Source: Nocardioides sp. JS614
GTDB taxonomy: Bacteria; Actinomycetota; Actinomycetes; Propionibacteriales; Nocardioidaceae
DNA: 64,000 bases
Direction: 5' to 3'
Assembly (NCBI RefSeq): GCF_000015265.1
Contig: NC_008699.1
Location: forward strand, 3,534,001-3,598,000
Both the position numbers and the translations under genes were made by a program. Below are positions 57,793-64,000 of this stretch, one piece after another; within the stretch, counting starts at the first letter, position 1; every line of letters starts with the position of its first letter. The notes under the pieces are model-generated. The model did not search any database, was not told the origin of the DNA, and saw only the letters and a program-made list of their open reading frames with translations.

Positions 57793-58677
57793 TCAGCGGC
57801 TGGCGGGCGCGGCGGGTGCCGGGTCCGTCGCCGGGGCGGGAGCAGCAGTGGGGGCCGCGACGTTGCGGCCACGGACGCCACGCACGAACAACGCCATCGT
57901 GGGGACGACGTACAGCGTCCAGACGACGGCCTCGAGCACGGTGGTGACCGGGGAGAAGTTGACGACGCCCTTGAGGAGTGCGGCGTACCAGGTCGACGGG
58001 TCGATCGCGCCGGACACGTCCCAGGCGATGGTGTGCAGGCCGGGGAGGAGGCCGGCCTCCTGCAGGTCGTGGACGCCGTAGGACAGGACGCCGGCGGCGA
58101 CCACGATCAGGAAGCCGCCCGTCCAGGCGAAGAACCGGCTCAGGTTGATCGAGATCGCGCCGCGGAAGAGCAGGTAGCCGAGCGCGACGGCGGTCGCGAT
58201 GCCGAGTCCGGCGCCGAGCAGCGGCTGCCAGGTGGCGCCGCTCTCGCGGGTCACGGCCTCGGTCGCCGACCAGAGGAACAGTGCGGTCTCGAGGCCCTCG
58301 CGGCCGACCGCGAGGACGGCCACCAGGACCAGCGCGATCCAGCCGCCCTCGGCGGCCTTGTCGATCTGGCCGCGCAGCTCGCCGCTCAACGTGCGCGCGG
58401 CGCGGGCCATCCAGAAGATCATCCAGGTGACCAGGCCGACGGCGACGATCGACAGGGTGCCGCCGATCGCCTCCTGGGCCTCGAAGGTCAGGCCGCGCGG
58501 GCCGTAGAACAGGGCGAAGCCGAAGGCCAGCGAGACCCCGACGGCGAGCGCGACGCCCGCCCAGATCCGGGGCAGCAGCCCACGCCGCTCGGACTTGACC
58601 AGGTAGGCGACCAGGATGCTGACGACCAGCGCCGCCTCGAGGCCCTCACGGAGACCGATCAGGTAGTTCGCGAACAC
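57793..58677 (-). CDS. efeU: Ferrous iron permease EfeU
   Basis: The 294-residue protein has seven membrane segments and the two FTR1-type REGLE motifs, GLREGLEAALV (residues 8-18) and GREGLETALF (about 126-135), whose glutamates move iron. The cytoplasmic tail is Pro/Ala-rich. GTG 58677 follows a TATGCT box by eight bases, and an IdeR box overlaps the -35 region, so it should be iron-repressed. Its normal partners EfeO and EfeB are absent or truncated downstream. Confidence 0.92.
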   Translation of the reverse strand: MFANYLIGLREGLEAALVVSILVAYLVKSERRGLLPRIWAGVALAVGVSLAFGFALFYGPRGLTFEAQEAIGGTLSIVAVGLVTWMIFWMARAARTLSGELRGQIDKAAEGGWIALVLVAVLAVGREGLETALFLWSATEAVTRESGATWQPLLGAGLGIATAVALGYLLFRGAISINLSRFFAWTGGFLIVVAAGVLSYGVHDLQEAGLLPGLHTIAWDVSGAIDPSTWYAALLKGVVNFSPVTTVLEAVVWTLYVVPTMALFVRGVRGRNVAAPTAAPAPATDPAPAAPASR

Positions 58678-58701
58678 GAAGCCCGAGCATACGCCTCGGA
58701 C

Positions 58702-58720
58702 TTAGGTTTGCCTAACCTCA
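58702..58720 (-). promoter_or_regulatory. IdeR/DtxR iron box of efeU
   Basis: TTAGGTTTGCCTAACCTCA matches the actinobacterial iron-box consensus (TTAGGTTAGSCTAACCTAA) at about 17 of 19 positions. It lies 11 bases upstream of the efeU -10 box TATGCT (58686-58691), where bound repressor would block RNA polymerase. Confidence 0.85.
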
Positions 58721-58730
58721 TCTCGCAGGC

Positions 58731-59438
58731 TCAGATGGCGCAGCCGTCCGGGCCGCACGCCTCGGCGTCGCCGCCGACGGTCTGGAGCACCGGGTGGGAC
58801 TCGGTCCAGGCCTGCTCGAGGACCTGGCTGAACACCCCGGCCGGCTGGGCGCCGGAGACGCCGTACTTCTGGTCCACGACGAAGAACGGCACGCCGGTCG
58901 CGCCGTACGCCCGGGCCTGGGCGATGTCGGCCTCGACCGCGTCGGCGTACTCGGTCCCGGCGAGCACCTCGCGCACCCGGGCCTCCTCCAGCCCGGCCGC
59001 GTCGGCCACCTCGGTGAGCACGTCGTGGTCGCCGACGTTGCGCGCGTCGAGGAAGTACGCCGCGAGCAGCGCCTCCTTCAGCTCCCGCTGGAGCGCCGCG
59101 CCCCCGGTCTCGAGGGCGAGGTGCAGGACGCGGTGGGCGTCGACGGTGTTGGTGTGCACGGTCTCGAAGATCCTGAACGCCAGGCCCTCCTCGGCGGCCA
59201 GGTCGACCAGCTGCTGCTGCATCTGGCGCATCTCGGCCTCGCTGCGGCCGTACTTGCGGGCGATGACCGGGGTGCTCAGCTCCTGCCCGTGGGCCGGGGC
59301 GCTCGGGTCGAGCTCGAAGGACCGGTAGACGACCTCCACCTGATCGGCGTGCTCGAAGCCGGCCAGGGCGGTCTCCAGCCGCCGCTTCCCGACGTAGCAC
59401 CACGGACAGACGACGTCACTCCAGATCTCGATGCGCAT
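58731..59438 (-). CDS. DsbA family oxidoreductase (FrnE-like)
   Basis: The 235-residue thioredoxin-fold protein begins MRIEIWSDVVCPWCYVGKRRLE, with the active-site CPWC at residues about 11-14. It has the cis-Pro loop TGVPFFVVDQKYGVSGAQP (about 180-198) and a C-terminal CGPDGC. It matches FrnE-type cytosolic disulfide isomerases involved in oxidative stress. ATG 59438 is preferred over a longer start at 59456, which would lie in the terminator hairpin of ilvC. Confidence 0.88.
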   Translation of the reverse strand: MRIEIWSDVVCPWCYVGKRRLETALAGFEHADQVEVVYRSFELDPSAPAHGQELSTPVIARKYGRSEAEMRQMQQQLVDLAAEEGLAFRIFETVHTNTVDAHRVLHLALETGGAALQRELKEALLAAYFLDARNVGDHDVLTEVADAAGLEEARVREVLAGTEYADAVEADIAQARAYGATGVPFFVVDQKYGVSGAQPAGVFSQVLEQAWTESHPVLQTVGGDAEACGPDGCAI

Positions 59439-59455
59439 ATCTGGTTGAACGCGCA

Positions 59456-59484
59456 ACGAGGCCGGCGCATTCCGCCGGCCTCGT
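59456..59484 (-). terminator. Terminator hairpin after ilvC
   Basis: A 12-bp perfect stem, ACGAGGCCGGCG with its complement, encloses a 5-base loop directly after the ilvC stop on the minus strand. Only a weak T-rich tail follows (TTGCGCGTT), so termination may be partial. Confidence 0.65.
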
Positions 59485-59494
59485 CACGGGTGGT

Positions 59495-60523
59495 TCAGCG
59501 GGTGGCGGTGCCCTCGGTGTAGTCGGAGTCGTGCGACTTCACCCAGGCCATCAGCTTGCGCAGCTCGCGGCCGGTCTGCTCGATCGGGTGCTGCTCACCC
59601 TTCTTGCGCAGCTCGTTGAACTCCGGCGAGCCGGCATCCATGTCGTCGATGAAGCGCTTGGCGAAGGAGCCGTTCTTGATGTCGGCGAGGACGCCCTCCA
59701 TGTTCCTCTTCACCTCCGGGGTGATCACCCGCGGGCCGGAGACGTAGTCGCCGTACTCGGCGGTGTCGGAGACCGACCAGCGCTGCTTGGCGATGCCACC
59801 CTCGTACATCAGGTCGACGATCAGCTTGAGCTCGTGGAGGCACTCGAAGTAGGCGACCTCGGGCTGGTAGCCGGCCTCGGTGAGGACCTCGAAGCCGTAC
59901 ATGACCAGCTGCGAGGCGCCGCCGCAGAGCACGGCCTGCTCGCCGAACAGGTCGGTCTCGGTCTCCTCGGTGAAGGTGGTCTTGATGCCGCCGGCGCGCA
60001 GCCCGCCGATCGCCTTCGCGTAGGACAGCGCGAGGTCCCAGGTGCCGCCGGACGGGTCCTTCTCGACCGCGACCAGGACCGGGACGCCCCGGCCGTCGAC
60101 GTACTCGCGGCGCACCAGGTGGCCCGGGCCCTTCGGCGCGACCATGAACACGTTCACGCCCTCGGGCGGGGTGATGTAGCCGAACCGGATGTTGAAGCCG
60201 TGCCCGAACACCAGGGTGTCGCCCTCGGTGATGTTCGGCTCGATCTCCTCGGCGTACAGCTTCCGCTGGTGCTGGTCGGGGGCGAGGATGACGATGACGT
60301 CGGCCTCCTCCGCGGCCTCGGCCGGGGTGAGCACCCGCAGCCCCTCGGCCTCGGCCTTGGCCCGGCTCTTGGAGTCCGGCTGCAGGCCGACGCGGACGTC
60401 GACGCCCGAGTCGCGCAGCGACAGCGCGTGGGCGTGGCCCTGGCTGCCGTAGCCGATGACGGCCACGTTCTTGCCCTGGATCAGGGACAGGTCGGCGTCG
60501 TCGTCGTAGAACATCTCAGCCAC
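59495..60523 (-). CDS. ilvC: Ketol-acid reductoisomerase
   Basis: The 342-residue class I enzyme has VAVIGYGSQGHAHALSLRDSG (NADPH site), GHGFNIRFG, VFMVAPKGPGH, DLFGEQAVLCGG and the C-terminal helical domain with YFECLHELKLIVDLMYEGG (Mg ligands). It is the second common step of Ile/Val synthesis. GTG 60523 is preceded by AAGGAGAAG. It follows ilvN by 45 bases in the ilvB-ilvN-ilvC operon. A tandem 13-bp repeat lies just before its ribosome-binding site. Confidence 0.95.
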   Translation of the reverse strand: MAEMFYDDDADLSLIQGKNVAVIGYGSQGHAHALSLRDSGVDVRVGLQPDSKSRAKAEAEGLRVLTPAEAAEEADVIVILAPDQHQRKLYAEEIEPNITEGDTLVFGHGFNIRFGYITPPEGVNVFMVAPKGPGHLVRREYVDGRGVPVLVAVEKDPSGGTWDLALSYAKAIGGLRAGGIKTTFTEETETDLFGEQAVLCGGASQLVMYGFEVLTEAGYQPEVAYFECLHELKLIVDLMYEGGIAKQRWSVSDTAEYGDYVSGPRVITPEVKRNMEGVLADIKNGSFAKRFIDDMDAGSPEFNELRKKGEQHPIEQTGRELRKLMAWVKSHDSDYTEGTATR

Positions 60524-60533
60524 GGGGGCTTCT

Positions 60534-60559
60534 CCTTCGTGTTGGGCCTTCGTGTTGGG
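60534..60559. repeat. Tandem 13-bp repeat before ilvC
   Basis: CCTTCGTGTTGGG occurs twice back to back (60534-60546 and 60547-60559). On the minus strand the second unit supplies part of the ilvC ribosome-binding site (GAAGG). It looks like a recent small duplication. Confidence 0.7.
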
Positions 60560-60568
60560 TGTGGTGCT

Positions 60569-61123
60569 TCAAACCGCAGCGGGCGGGGCGGGGATGGCGA
60601 CCGGGCGCAGGCTGCGCTCGGAGATGGAACGGGAGCCGCGCCCGATCGCGACCATGCCGGACTGCACGAGCTCGCGGATGCCGAACGGCTCGAGCACCCG
60701 GAGCAGGTCCGAGAGCTTGTCGGCGTTGCCGACCGCCTGGATCGTGATCGCGTCCGGGGCCACGTCGACGACCTTGGCACGGAACAGCTGGACGGCGTCG
60801 AGGACCTGGCCGCGGGTCTCCGCGTCGGCCTTGACCTTGACCAGCAGCAGCTCGCGCTTGACCGAGGCGGCGCTGTCGAGCTCGACGATCTTGATCACCT
60901 CGACCAGCTTGTTCAGCTGCTTGGTGACCTGCTCGAGCGGGGAATCCTCGACGTTGACCACGATCGTCATCCGGGAGACCTCCGGGTGCTCGGTCGGGCC
61001 CACCGCGAGCGAGTCGATGTTGAAGCCGCGACGGCTGAACAGGCCCGCGATCCGGGCGAGGACGCCGGGCTTGTTCTCCACCAGGACGGACAGGGTGTGT
61101 CGGGTGTTGGCGGAGGTCGTCAC
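60569..61123 (-). CDS. ilvN: Acetolactate synthase small (regulatory) subunit
   Basis: The 184-residue protein has an N-terminal ACT domain (HTLSVLVENKPGVLARIAGLFSRRGFNIDSLAVGPTEHPEVSRMTIVV) and the ALS_ss_C domain. The ACT domain binds valine and controls IlvB. GTG 61123 overlaps the ilvB stop by four bases, as usual for this pair. Confidence 0.94.
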   Translation of the reverse strand: MTTSANTRHTLSVLVENKPGVLARIAGLFSRRGFNIDSLAVGPTEHPEVSRMTIVVNVEDSPLEQVTKQLNKLVEVIKIVELDSAASVKRELLLVKVKADAETRGQVLDAVQLFRAKVVDVAPDAITIQAVGNADKLSDLLRVLEPFGIRELVQSGMVAIGRGSRSISERSLRPVAIPAPPAAV

Positions 61124-62877
61124 GGCCGGAGCTCCAGATCTGCGTCGTCGTCGAACTTCGGGGCCAGGTTGCGGGCGTACTTGATCTCGTCGTTGCTGGT
61201 GCCGGCGGCGACCATCGGCCAGACCATCGCGTCGCGGTGCACCCGGAAGTCCACCACGACGGGGGCGTCGTCGATCTCCATCGCCTTGCGGATCGTGGCG
61301 TCCACGTCGTCCGGGCTGTCGCAGGACAGGCCCACGCAGCCGTAGGCGTCGGCCAGCTTGACGAAGTCTGGGACCCGCTTGGAGTGCAGATCGGTGTTGG
61401 AGTAGCGCTCGTTGTAGAACAGCGTCTGCCACTGCCGGACCATGCCCAGCGACTCGTTGTTGATGATCGCGACCTTGATCGGGATGTCGTTGATCGCGCA
61501 GGTGGCGAGCTCCTGGTTGGTCATCTGGAAGCACCCGTCGCCGTCGATCGACCACACGGTCGCGTCGGGGCGGCCGACCTTGGCGCCCATCGCGGCGGGC
61601 ACGGAGAAGCCCATGGTGCCCAGTCCGCCGGAGTTGATCCAGGTGTTCGGGTTCTCGTAGCCGACGAAGTGCGCGGCCCACATCTGGTGCTGGCCGACGC
61701 CGGCGCAGTAGATGGCCTCCGGGCCGGCGATCGCGCCGAGCCGCTCGAGGACGTACTGCGGGGCCAGGCCGCCGTCGGTGGGGGCGTCGTACCCGAGCGG
61801 GTACTTCTTCTTCACCCCGGCCAGGAAGTCCACCCAGGCCTCGTAGTCGCCGGTGTGACCGGCGTCGGCCTCGGCCTTGAGGGCGACGACCAGGTCGCTG
61901 ATCACCTCCCGACAGTCGCCGACGATCGGGACGTCGACCGCGCGGTTCTTGCCGATCTCGGCCGGGTCGATGTCGGCGTGGATGACCCGGGCGCCGGGGG
62001 CGAACGAGTCGAGCTTGCCGGTCACCCGGTCGTCGAAGCGGGCGCCCAGGCTGATGATCAGGTCGCTGCGCTGCAGGCCCGCCACGGCGGCGACCGTGCC
62101 GTGCATGCCGGGCATGCCGAGGTGCTGCGGGTGGCTGTCGGGGAACGCCCCCCGGGCCATCAGGGTCGTCACCACCGGGATGCCGGTGAGCTCCGCGAGC
62201 ACACGCAGCTCCTTCGAGGCGCCGGCCCGGATCGTGCCGCCGCCGACGTAGAGCACCGGTCGGCGCGACTCCAGCATCAGCTTGGCGGCCTCGCGGATCT
62301 GCTTGGAGTGCGGCCTGGTCACGGGTCGGTAGCCGGGAAGCGCGAGCTCGGTGGGCCACGCGAAGTCGGTCGCCGCCTGCAGCGCCGACTTGGCGACGTC
62401 GACGAGCACCGGGCCCGGGCGGCCGGTCGAGGCGATGTGGAAGGCCTCGGCGATCGTGCGCGGGATCTCGGCGGGGTCGGTGACCAGGAAGTTGTGCTTG
62501 GTGATCGGCATCGTGATGCCGCGGATGTCGGCCTCCTGGAAGGCGTCGGTGCCGATCTGGGCGGCGCCGACCTGGCCGGTGACCGCCACGATCGGCACCG
62601 AGTCCATGTGCGCGTCGGCGAGCGGCGTGACCAGGTTGGTCGCACCCGGACCGGAGGTGGCCATGCAGACCCCGACCCGGCCGGTGGCGGCGGCGTACCC
62701 CTGGGCGGCGTGGCCGGCGCCCTGCTCGTGGCGGACCAGGATGTGCCGGATCGAGGAGTCCATCAGCGGGTCGTACGCCGGGAGGATGGCGCCGCCCGGG
62801 ATTCCGAAGATGTGCTCGGTGCCCACTGCCTCCAGCGACCTGACCAGGCTCTGGGCCCCTGTCATCTGCTCGCTCAT
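61120..62877 (-). CDS. ilvB: Acetolactate synthase large subunit
   Basis: The 585-residue ThDP enzyme has IFGIPGGAILPAYDPLMDS, the catalytic Glu in VRHEQGAGHAAQGYA, CMATSGPGATNLVTPL, an FAD-binding middle domain, and the ThDP/Mg motif IDGDGCFQMTNQELATCAINDIPIKVAIINN. It condenses pyruvate with pyruvate or 2-ketobutyrate. Transcription is likely attenuated: the leader peptide and terminator lie upstream at 62928-63025. It heads ilvB-ilvN-ilvC. Confidence 0.95.
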   Translation of the reverse strand: MSEQMTGAQSLVRSLEAVGTEHIFGIPGGAILPAYDPLMDSSIRHILVRHEQGAGHAAQGYAAATGRVGVCMATSGPGATNLVTPLADAHMDSVPIVAVTGQVGAAQIGTDAFQEADIRGITMPITKHNFLVTDPAEIPRTIAEAFHIASTGRPGPVLVDVAKSALQAATDFAWPTELALPGYRPVTRPHSKQIREAAKLMLESRRPVLYVGGGTIRAGASKELRVLAELTGIPVVTTLMARGAFPDSHPQHLGMPGMHGTVAAVAGLQRSDLIISLGARFDDRVTGKLDSFAPGARVIHADIDPAEIGKNRAVDVPIVGDCREVISDLVVALKAEADAGHTGDYEAWVDFLAGVKKKYPLGYDAPTDGGLAPQYVLERLGAIAGPEAIYCAGVGQHQMWAAHFVGYENPNTWINSGGLGTMGFSVPAAMGAKVGRPDATVWSIDGDGCFQMTNQELATCAINDIPIKVAIINNESLGMVRQWQTLFYNERYSNTDLHSKRVPDFVKLADAYGCVGLSCDSPDDVDATIRKAMEIDDAPVVVDFRVHRDAMVWPMVAAGTSNDEIKYARNLAPKFDDDADLELRP

Positions 62878-62927
62878 CGTTGTCTGTCCTGTCTCGCTAC
62901 CTGGTGCCGTGCCCTGCCCAACAAAAA

Positions 62928-62957
62928 ACCCCTCGGCCCGGGTGGGCGGCGAGGGGT
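62928..62957 (-). terminator. ilvB attenuator terminator
   Basis: On the minus strand ACCCCTCG pairs with CGAGGGGT around a 14-base loop, followed by six Ts (complement of 62923-62928). It lies between the leader peptide stop and ilvB, the arrangement of a transcription attenuator. Confidence 0.83.
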
Positions 62958-62983
62958 GACGTGTGCGCTGCGGTCGTGTCGAC

Positions 62984-63025
62984 TCAGCTCACACGTCGCG
63001 TGCGTACAAGAATGCCGTTGCGCAT
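62984..63025 (-). CDS. ilvB operon leader peptide
   Basis: The 13-residue peptide MRNGILVRTRRVS has Ile-Leu-Val in a row, using ATT CTT GTA, codons that are rare at this GC content. TAGCGT (63033-63038) ends seven bases before the ATG, so the mRNA is probably leaderless. Stalling at these codons would prevent formation of the terminator at 62928. This fits known actinobacterial ilvB leaders. Confidence 0.85.
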   Translation of the reverse strand: MRNGILVRTRRVS

Positions 63026-63101
63026 GGGGCCCACGCTAGCGGCACCGGCCTCCCGCCCGCATCCGAGTGTGACAGGCGTCCCAGCATCCGGGACGCCGGT
63101 C

Positions 63102-63776
63102 TCACTCTCCGGCGGTCTCCCGCCCATCAGCGGTGCAGACGCAGACCTTGTTGCCGTGGGCGTCGGCGAGCACCCAGAACGCCGGGACCGCGTCCTCGCT
63201 GACCAGGCGGCCGCCGGCCGCGACCGCCGCGGCCACCCGCTCCTCGGCCACCTCGCGCGGGACGACGATGTCGAGGTGGAAGCGCTGCTGGACCTCACCG
63301 GTCGCGTCGGGGGCCTCCTGGAACCACAGCGTGTTGTTGCGGCCGCCGGGGTCCATGACCTCCGGCCAGTCCTGGTTGTCCTGGTAGCCGAGCACGGCCC
63401 GCCAGAACGGCTTGACCGCCCCGGCGTCCGGGACGTCGAGGGCCAGCTCGAGGGTGGAGACGTCCCGGGGCGCCGACTCGACACCGAGCTCGGCCGCGAT
63501 CTCGGAGATGCGCCGGGCCAGGTCGACGTCGCGGCTGGTGACGCCGTGCACGTCGTGGCTCTGGAGGTCGACGTCGACCTGGGGGTAGGTCAGCACCACG
63601 TCGGGGTGGTGGTTGGCCGCCTCGGCCGCCTCGGTGATCCGGGTGACCAGCTCGAGCCCTTTCGTGAAGCTGCCGGTCTCGAACCGGGCGTGCAGCTTCA
63701 TGAGGAAGAACCGCCAGTCGTCCAGCCCCTCGGCCTGGACCTGGGGGAACCTGAGCACCTGCTTGGGGTCTGTCAC
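63102..63776 (-). CDS. Pterin-4a-carbinolamine dehydratase fused to VOC domain
   Basis: The 224-residue protein has a dehydratase domain in residues about 1-95 (EAANHHPDVVLTYPQVDVDLQSHDVHGVTSRDVDLARRISEIA, with the His-His-Pro and later His of the active site) and a glyoxalase/VOC domain in residues about 105-220 (LALDVPDAGAVKPFWRAVLGYQ, HLDIVVP, VLADAHGNKVCVC). PCD recycles oxidised tetrahydrobiopterin. The fusion occurs in actinobacteria with unclear role. GTG 63776 overlaps the stop of the upstream VOC gene. Confidence 0.85.
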   Translation of the reverse strand: MTDPKQVLRFPQVQAEGLDDWRFFLMKLHARFETGSFTKGLELVTRITEAAEAANHHPDVVLTYPQVDVDLQSHDVHGVTSRDVDLARRISEIAAELGVESAPRDVSTLELALDVPDAGAVKPFWRAVLGYQDNQDWPEVMDPGGRNNTLWFQEAPDATGEVQQRFHLDIVVPREVAEERVAAAVAAGGRLVSEDAVPAFWVLADAHGNKVCVCTADGRETAGE

Positions 63777-64000
63777 GGGAGCACCACCTGTCCGATCGGT
63801 CCGGGGTTGAAGGCGATCTCCCAGCGGTATCCGTCGGGGTCGCCGAAGTAACCGGTGTAGCCGCCCCAGTCGCGCTCGACCGCCTCGTGCACCGGGTCGG
63901 CGCCCGCCGCCCGCGCGGTCGCCAGCACCGCGTCGACCTCGTCGTGCGTCGGGACGTTGTGGGAGAGCGTCAGCGGGGCGACACCCGGCCCGCGGGCGAT
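63773..64000 (-). CDS. VOC family (glyoxalase-like) protein, partial
   Basis: The gene enters from the right edge; the last 75 residues are visible. They show SHNVPTHDEVDAVLATARAAGADPVHEAVERDWGGYTGYFGDPDGYRWEIAFNP, the second half of a VOC domain with the metal-binding Glu in WEIAFNP. Its stop overlaps the start of the PCD-VOC gene, so the two form an operon. Confidence 0.88.
   Translation of the reverse strand: MARGPGVAPLTLSHNVPTHDEVDAVLATARAAGADPVHEAVERDWGGYTGYFGDPDGYRWEIAFNPGPIGQVVLP

Overview
The window is chromosomal DNA of a high-GC actinobacterium, most likely Nocardioides or a close relative (Propionibacteriales). This rests on very high GC, frequent GTG starts, many promoters of the form TANNNT followed 6-7 bases later by the start codon (leaderless mRNAs), IdeR-type iron boxes, a BioQ box, and the protein families present. 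Coding is dense on both strands. Many apparent long antisense ORFs are shadows of real genes. The taxonomic call is an inference.

Layout. 1-3.4 kb: a broken zinc alcohol dehydrogenase, a methyltransferase, a DoxX protein and an orphan protein with two transthyretin-like domains. 3.6-5.9 kb: a small integrated remnant, consisting of an XRE/nucleotidyltransferase toxin-antitoxin-like pair and a truncated, frameshifted tyrosine integrase, next to tRNA-Glu(CUC) and tRNA-Gln(CUG). 5.9-16.9 kb: CPBP protease, gltX, FAH hydrolase, penicillin-acylase-type Ntn hydrolase, MOSC protein, a glycosylase-like protein carrying an in-frame palindromic insert, and several small genes. 16.9-19.6 kb: bioQ divergent from bioY-bioM-bioN. 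19.6-22.7 kb: a SufR-like Fe-S regulator divergent from a DoxX-folE-FAD reductase operon. 22.7-29.7 kb: SDR, AAC(2')-I type acetyltransferase, amidase, FMN reductase/TetR, PLP decarboxylase and M20 peptidase. 29.7-36.3 kb: cimA, a Ser/Thr kinase, a decayed iron-siderophore binding protein, ilvE and leuB. 36.4-45.6 kb: methyltransferases, YczE/MocR, and a MarR-controlled flavin oxidoreductase cluster with an unusual luciferase-like/BBE fusion. 45.6-52 kb: PucR divergent from an APC permease, two SDRs, a ureohydrolase and a NodB-type hydrolase. 52-64 kb: GH3 hexosaminidase, serA, ABC-F, truncated efeB plus efeU, DsbA-like, ilvC-ilvN-ilvB, and a pterin dehydratase-VOC fusion.

Two themes connect the region. 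First, branched-chain amino acid synthesis is spread over cimA, ilvE, leuB and ilvBNC. Three of these loci have short leader peptides with clustered Ile/Leu/Val codons followed by competing RNA stems. The ilvB leader is of a familiar kind. The cimA leader (nested in frame at the 3' end of a kinase gene) and the leuB leader look less described. Second, several genes are reduced to end fragments by deletion: an alcohol dehydrogenase, the integrase, a siderophore-binding protein, efeB with loss of efeO, and a UPF0158-like gene. Two of these are iron-uptake loci that still carry their iron boxes.

The most novel-looking signal is a 50-bp palindromic element present twice, at 12555 and 45360. One copy lies inside an apparently intact protein-coding gene and the other is joined to a gene remnant, which suggests a mobile palindrome tolerated within proteins.
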